A DNA stretch of 64,000 nucleotides from Marivita sp. GX14005 (GTDB taxonomy: Bacteria > Pseudomonadota > Alphaproteobacteria > Rhodobacterales > Rhodobacteraceae). Each line of letters starts with the position of its first letter. Positions within the stretch are counted from its first letter, which is position 1. The notes below the pieces were generated by a model that worked only from the letters and a program-made list of their open reading frames with translations, ran no database searches and had not been told where the DNA came from. The position numbers and the translations under genes were made by a program. The DNA lies in contig NZ_JAMCCQ010000003.1 in the NCBI RefSeq assembly GCF_023370775.1, forward strand, positions 310,001 through 374,000, in the 5' to 3' direction. Below are positions 59,925 through 64,000 of this stretch, in pieces.

Positions 59925-61115
59925 ATGATCCGCCGCCCCAGAACCCTTCTTGCCGCAGGGCTTGCCGCGCTGCTGCTGACCAGCGCGCCGCTCGCCGCGT
60001 TCGACACAAATGCGCGCGCGGCTTTCGTTCTGGACGAGACCACCGGCACGGTGCTTCTGTCCAAGAACGCCGATGAGCCGCTGCCGCCCGCCTCCATGTC
60101 CAAGCTGATGACGCTTTACATCGCCTTCGAGGCGGTGCGCGACGGGCGGTTGCAGATGGACGAGAAACTGCCCGTTTCGGCCCATGCCAATTCCTTCGGC
60201 GGCTCGACGCTGTTCCTGCGCGAGGGCGAGCGCGTTTCAGTCGAGGATCTGCTGCGCGGGATCATCGTTCTGTCGGGCAACGATGCCTGTGTGGTGATCG
60301 CCGAGGCGCTGTCGCCCGATGGGACCGAGGCCGGATTCGCGCAACTGATGACGCAGCGCGCGCAGCAACTCGGGCTGACCAGTTCAACCTTCAAGAACGC
60401 CAGCGGCTGGCCCGCCGAGGGTCATCTGATGTCGATGCGCGACCTGACGCTTCTTGCGCAGCGCATCATCGAGGATTTCCCCGAATTCTACGAGATGTTT
60501 GCGGAAAAGGAATTCCTCTTCGACGAGGAGGAGGCGCAGAACCGCTACAACCGCAATCCGCTTCTGGGGCTGGGTATCGGCGCGGACGGGCTCAAGACAG
60601 GGCATACGCAGGAGGCCGGCTACGGGCTTGTAGGCTCGGCCAAGCAGGGAGAGCGGCGGGTGATCTTCTCGATCACGGGGCTCGACTCGACGCAGGCGCG
60701 CGCACAGGAATCCGAAGCGATCGTCAACTGGGCCTTTCGGCAATTCGCCGAAAAAACCGTGACGCGCGCAGGCGCGGTGATCGCGGAGGCCGATGTCTGG
60801 ATGGGCGCGCAAGGCAAAGTCGGACTGGCAGCGAAGGAGGACGTGACGCTGCTTCTGCCCAATACGCCGGGGCGCGGCGTGACGGCGGAGGTGGTCTATA
60901 CCGGCCCGATCGAGGCGCCTGTCACCGAAGGGCGGCAGCTGGCCGAGCTCATCATCAGCCCCGAGGGGCTGCCCGAACACCGCATCCCGCTTTTCGCGGC
61001 GTCGAGCGTGCCGGCGAGCGGCTTTGTCGACCGGATGATGAATGTCTCGCAGGTGTTGATCGGACGGCTCCGGCCGGCATCGGCAGAGGTGGCACCTGCC
61101 GAGGGCGCGATGTGA
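59925..61115 (+). CDS. D-alanyl-D-alanine carboxypeptidase (PBP5/6 family)
   Basis: 396 residues. A Sec signal peptide (cleavage near APLAAFD) is followed by the penicillin-binding catalytic domain with SMSK (57-60, acyl-enzyme Ser57), SGN (117-119) and KTG (224-226), then the PBP5_C beta domain (about 275-365) and a C-terminal membrane-associated stretch. It trims the terminal D-Ala from peptidoglycan stem peptides in the periplasm. It ends in a 4-bp overlap with tmk. Confidence 0.95.
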   Translation: MIRRPRTLLAAGLAALLLTSAPLAAFDTNARAAFVLDETTGTVLLSKNADEPLPPASMSKLMTLYIAFEAVRDGRLQMDEKLPVSAHANSFGGSTLFLREGERVSVEDLLRGIIVLSGNDACVVIAEALSPDGTEAGFAQLMTQRAQQLGLTSSTFKNASGWPAEGHLMSMRDLTLLAQRIIEDFPEFYEMFAEKEFLFDEEEAQNRYNRNPLLGLGIGADGLKTGHTQEAGYGLVGSAKQGERRVIFSITGLDSTQARAQESEAIVNWAFRQFAEKTVTRAGAVIAEADVWMGAQGKVGLAAKEDVTLLLPNTPGRGVTAEVVYTGPIEAPVTEGRQLAELIISPEGLPEHRIPLFAASSVPASGFVDRMMNVSQVLIGRLRPASAEVAPAEGAM

Positions 61116-61738
61116 GCCGAAGCGGGCTTTTCCTCAGTTTCGAGGGCATAGACGGGTCGGGAAAATCCACGCAGGCGCGGCTTCTGGCGGATCGTCTGCG
61201 CGGCGCCGGGCGCGAGGTGGTGCTGACGCGCGAGCCGGGCGGCAGCGCAGGGGCCGAGGAGATCCGCGCGCTGGTGCTGCAGGGCGATCCCGACCGCTGG
61301 TCGGCGGAGACCGAGCTTCTTCTTTTCACCGCCGCGCGCCGCGATCATCTGGAGCGCACCATTCGCCCGGCATTGGAGGCCGGCAAGATCGTGATCTGCG
61401 ACCGTTTCGCCGACAGCACGCGGATGTATCAGGGTCTGTCGCGCGGCGATCTGCGCGGCAAGGTCGATGCGCTGCACGATCTGATGATCGGGGTCGAGCC
61501 CGATCTGACGCTTCTGATCGACATGGATCCGGCCATCGGGCTTGCCCGCGCCAAGGCGCGCAACACGGCCGAGGAGCGGTTCGAGGATTTCGGCCAGCCG
61601 TTGCAGGAGCGGATGCGCGCGGGCTTTCTCGAACTGGCCAAGGAATTCGCGCCCCGGTTCCACGTGATAGACGGCGCGAGATCGCCGGAGGCGGTGGCCG
61701 AAAGCATCTGGGCCACGGTGAGCGCGCGTCTGCCATGA
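61112..61738 (+). CDS. tmk: thymidylate kinase
   Basis: 208 residues, GTG start overlapping the previous stop (GTGA). P-loop FEGIDGSGKST, the dTMP-binding REPGGSAGAEEIR, DRFADSTRMYQG and LIDMDPAIGLARAKAR identify dTMP kinase, which makes dTDP for DNA synthesis. It overlaps holB by 4 bp, and the tmk-holB pairing is widely conserved. Confidence 0.97.
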   Translation: MSRSGLFLSFEGIDGSGKSTQARLLADRLRGAGREVVLTREPGGSAGAEEIRALVLQGDPDRWSAETELLLFTAARRDHLERTIRPALEAGKIVICDRFADSTRMYQGLSRGDLRGKVDALHDLMIGVEPDLTLLIDMDPAIGLARAKARNTAEERFEDFGQPLQERMRAGFLELAKEFAPRFHVIDGARSPEAVAESIWATVSARLP

Positions 61739-62853
61739 GCGAGAACAGACCAGAGCCGGACCGCATCGACGGTGCGCCCCATCCGCGCGAGACCGAAGCG
61801 CTATTCGGGCAGGACGCGGCACAAGAGGGGTTCCTGCAAGCCTTCGCGTCTGGGCGTCTGCATCACGGCTGGCTCATCACCGGGCCGCGCGGGGTCGGCA
61901 AGGCGACGCTGGCATGGCGCATCGCACGGTTCCTGCTGGCGACGCCGCCGGAAGATGGCGGGATGTTCGATGCCCCGCCCCCGCCGGTCGATCTCAACAT
62001 CGCCGCCGATCATCCGGTCGCGCGGCGGATGTTGGCCGGATCGGAGCCGGGGCTTTTCGTCCTGCGCCGTCCCTATGACGAGAAGGCCAAGCGGCTCAAG
62101 GCGCAGATCACTGTCGATGAGGTGCGGCGGCTCAAGAATTTCTTCGCCCTATCGGCCGCCGATGGCGGGCGGCGGGTGGTGATCGTCGACACCGCCGATG
62201 ACATGAATGTCAACGCGGCCAATGCCTTGCTCAAGCTTCTTGAAGAGCCACCAGACCGCACGGTGCTGCTTCTCGTCAGTCATCAGCCGTCACGCCTCCT
62301 GCCGACGATCCGCTCGCGCTGCCGGGAATTGCGGCTTTCGCCGCTCGGACCGCCCGACATGGCGCAGGCGCTGGCGACAGCGGATATCGATCCGGCGGGG
62401 GCGGATCCGGCGGCGCTTGCCGCGCTGTCGGGCGGATCGGTCGGCGCGGCGGTGCGGCTGCTCGAACAGGACGGGCTGACGCTCTACGCCGATCTGGTCA
62501 AGCTGCTGGGCACCCTGCCCGACCTGAGCCGCCCGCTGGCCATCGCGCTGGCCGAAAGCGCGGCGGGGCGCGGGACGGAGGATCGGCTCGATCTGCTGCT
62601 GACACTGCTCGATCGCGCATTGGCACGGCTTGCCCGCACCGGCGCGACGGGCAAGCCGCCCGATCCCCCTGCTGCCCCGAAGGAGGCGGAAATCCTCGCG
62701 CGGCTCTCGCCCGGCCCACAGGCCGCGCGCATCTGGGCGCAGCTCGCGCAAAGCGAGGGCGACCGGCTGCGCCACGGGCGCGCGGTGAACGTGGAAACCG
62801 GCTCGCTCCTGCTCGGCACGTTCCTCGCGTTTTCGCAAGCCTGCCCCAGATAG
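61735..62853 (+). CDS. holB: DNA polymerase III subunit delta'
   Basis: 372 residues, clamp-loader subunit of the replicase. The AAA+ region includes HHGWLITGPRGVGKATLAWRIARFLL (P-loop-like, with Ala-Thr replacing the usual Ser/Thr-Thr) and NALLKLLEEPPDRTVLLLVSH with IRSRCRELRL (sensor/Arg-finger region, SRC motif). The start overlaps tmk by 4 bp. A 45-bp gap separates it from the TatD gene. Confidence 0.95.
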   Translation: MSENRPEPDRIDGAPHPRETEALFGQDAAQEGFLQAFASGRLHHGWLITGPRGVGKATLAWRIARFLLATPPEDGGMFDAPPPPVDLNIAADHPVARRMLAGSEPGLFVLRRPYDEKAKRLKAQITVDEVRRLKNFFALSAADGGRRVVIVDTADDMNVNAANALLKLLEEPPDRTVLLLVSHQPSRLLPTIRSRCRELRLSPLGPPDMAQALATADIDPAGADPAALAALSGGSVGAAVRLLEQDGLTLYADLVKLLGTLPDLSRPLAIALAESAAGRGTEDRLDLLLTLLDRALARLARTGATGKPPDPPAAPKEAEILARLSPGPQAARIWAQLAQSEGDRLRHGRAVNVETGSLLLGTFLAFSQACPR

Positions 62854-62898
62854 GGCGGATGGCTTGACGCCACTCTTCGCATTGCCGATATCTCGGCC

Positions 62899-63702
62899 AT
62901 GAGCATAGAGCAGATCACCGACAGCCACTGTCACCTCGACTTTCCCGATTTCGACGATGAACGCCCCGAGGTGATCGCCCGGGCGCTGGACGCCGGCGTG
63001 CGGCGCATGGTGACGATCTGCACCCGGCTCCGGGTGGAGCCGCAGGTGCGCGCCATCGCCGAAGCGCATGAGCCGGTGTTCTACGCCGCCGGCACCCATC
63101 CGATGAGCGCCGCCGAGGAGCCGATGACGACGGTCGAGGACCTTGTCGCGCTGGCGCGGCATCCGAAATTCGTCGGGATCGGCGAGACCGGGCTGGATTA
63201 CCACTATACCAGCGACAGCGCCGACGTGCAGAAGCAATCGCTGCGCGTGCATATCGAGGCGGCGCAGGAAACCGGACTGCCGCTCATCATCCATGCCCGC
63301 GCCGCCGATGAGGACATGGCGCGCATCCTGACCGAAGGGTTCAGGGCACGGCCCTATAGCTGCGTCATGCACTGCTTTTCATCCTCGGCCGAACTGGCGC
63401 GTGCCGCTCTCGATCTGGGGTTCTACCTGTCGATGTCGGGCATCGCGACTTTCCCCAAGAGCGGGGAGCTGCGCAACATTTTCGCGGCCGCCCCGGTCGA
63501 TCGGATCCTGGTGGAGACCGACAGCCCCTATCTCGCCCCGCCGCCCCATCGCGGCAAGCGCAACGAGCCGGCCTATACCGCCCACACCGCGCGCATGGGG
63601 GCGGAGATCTTCGGCATGGACTACGCCGATTTCGCCGCGCAGACGGAGGCCAATTTCGAACGGCTCTTCACCAAGGCCGCGCAATACAAGGCCGCCGCGT
63701 GA
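62899..63702 (+). CDS. TatD-family metal-dependent hydrolase (putative 3'-5' DNase)
   Basis: 267 residues with the TatD TIM-barrel and metal ligands: DSHCHLDF at the N-terminus, GIGETGLDYHY, LIIHARAADED, CVMHCFSSS and ETDSPYLAPPPHRGKRNEP. The family acts on DNA/RNA ends and possibly D-amino-acyl substrates. It follows holB and overlaps the next gene by one base (TGATG). Confidence 0.96.
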   Translation: MSIEQITDSHCHLDFPDFDDERPEVIARALDAGVRRMVTICTRLRVEPQVRAIAEAHEPVFYAAGTHPMSAAEEPMTTVEDLVALARHPKFVGIGETGLDYHYTSDSADVQKQSLRVHIEAAQETGLPLIIHARAADEDMARILTEGFRARPYSCVMHCFSSSAELARAALDLGFYLSMSGIATFPKSGELRNIFAAAPVDRILVETDSPYLAPPPHRGKRNEPAYTAHTARMGAEIFGMDYADFAAQTEANFERLFTKAAQYKAAA

Positions 63703-64000
63703 TGAGCGAGCTGCGCTTCACCATTCTGGGCTGCGGCTCTTCGGGCGGTGTGCCGCGGCTCGGCGGGATCTGGGGCGATTGCGATCCGGCCAATCCGCGC
63801 AACATCCGCCGCCGCTGCTCCATGCTGGTGGAGCGTGTGGAGGACGGCCGCGCCACGCGGGTTCTCATCGACACCTCGCCGGACATGCGCGCGCAGCTTC
63901 TCGACGCCGGGGTCGGCACTCTCGACGCGGTGGTCTACACGCATAGCCATGCCGATCACGTCCACGGGCTCGACGATCTGCGCATGGTGGTTTTCAACAT
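63702..64000 (+). CDS. MBL-fold metallo-hydrolase, 3' part outside window
   Basis: The ATG at 63702 overlaps the TatD stop (TGATG), and the frame is open to the window end (about 99 codons seen). The N-terminus reads LRFTILGCGSSGGVPRLGG and includes the metal-binding THSHADHVHGLDD motif of the metallo-beta-lactamase superfamily, PhnP/RNase Z-like subgroup. A cyclic-phosphodiester or nucleic-acid phosphodiesterase role is likely. Neighbouring this with tatD and holB is common in alphaproteobacteria. Confidence 0.92.
   Translation, partial: MSELRFTILGCGSSGGVPRLGGIWGDCDPANPRNIRRRCSMLVERVEDGRATRVLIDTSPDMRAQLLDAGVGTLDAVVYTHSHADHVHGLDDLRMVVFN

Overview
The window looks like the chromosome of an alphaproteobacterium of the Rhodobacterales (Roseobacter/Paracoccus-like). 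The backbone is GC-rich, genes are packed with ATGA or TGATG overlaps, and the gene families (TTT and TAXI-TRAP uptake systems, HWE-type kinase, CBS/DUF294 protein next to a membrane exonuclease) are typical of that group. No species can be named from the sequence alone.

Left backbone (1-22.95 kb). It opens with a gene cut by the window edge (cNMP/CBS/DUF294 nucleotidyltransferase-like), a small membrane protein and a membrane-bound PAS-DnaQ exonuclease. Next is a tctCBA carboxylate uptake operon on the minus strand, divergent from a LysR regulator with a TauE-type anion exporter. A long minus-strand operon follows: an SdhBCDA-like complex, a two-subunit class I fumarase-like hydratase, a sulfite-oxidase-fold molybdoenzyme and a ThDP enzyme. 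Together these read as a catabolic module for a C4-type dicarboxylate, possibly a sulfonated one (inference). An HWE histidine kinase, a DEAD-box RNA helicase and a large extracellular-nuclease-like protein complete this side.

Genomic island (about 23.13-58.71 kb). It lies between a 14-bp copy of a tRNA-Ser 3' end and the intact tRNA-Ser(UGA). A pair of near-identical arm-type repeats lies just inside each end, and a P4-type tyrosine integrase sits at the left end. The cargo is largely anti-phage or DNA-handling. It comprises a five-gene helicase/DUF4391/methyltransferase/AlbA_2/type III Res operon with a coupled 22-codon mini-ORF, an unknown 688-residue protein, and an IS256-family element with a perfect 8-bp target duplication. 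It continues with a TAXI-TRAP transporter, a DUF3883 protein, an LLM oxidoreductase, a SIR2-HerA defence pair followed by a DUF4365 protein, and an SbcD/SbcC-like pair. The last genes are an XRE regulator with a small coupled ORF, a serine recombinase, a DUF927 helicase and an AlpA-like regulator.

Right backbone (58.7-64 kb). tRNA-Ser is followed by a plus-strand housekeeping run: SPOR lipoprotein, D-Ala-D-Ala carboxypeptidase, tmk, holB, TatD hydrolase and an MBL-fold hydrolase cut by the window end.
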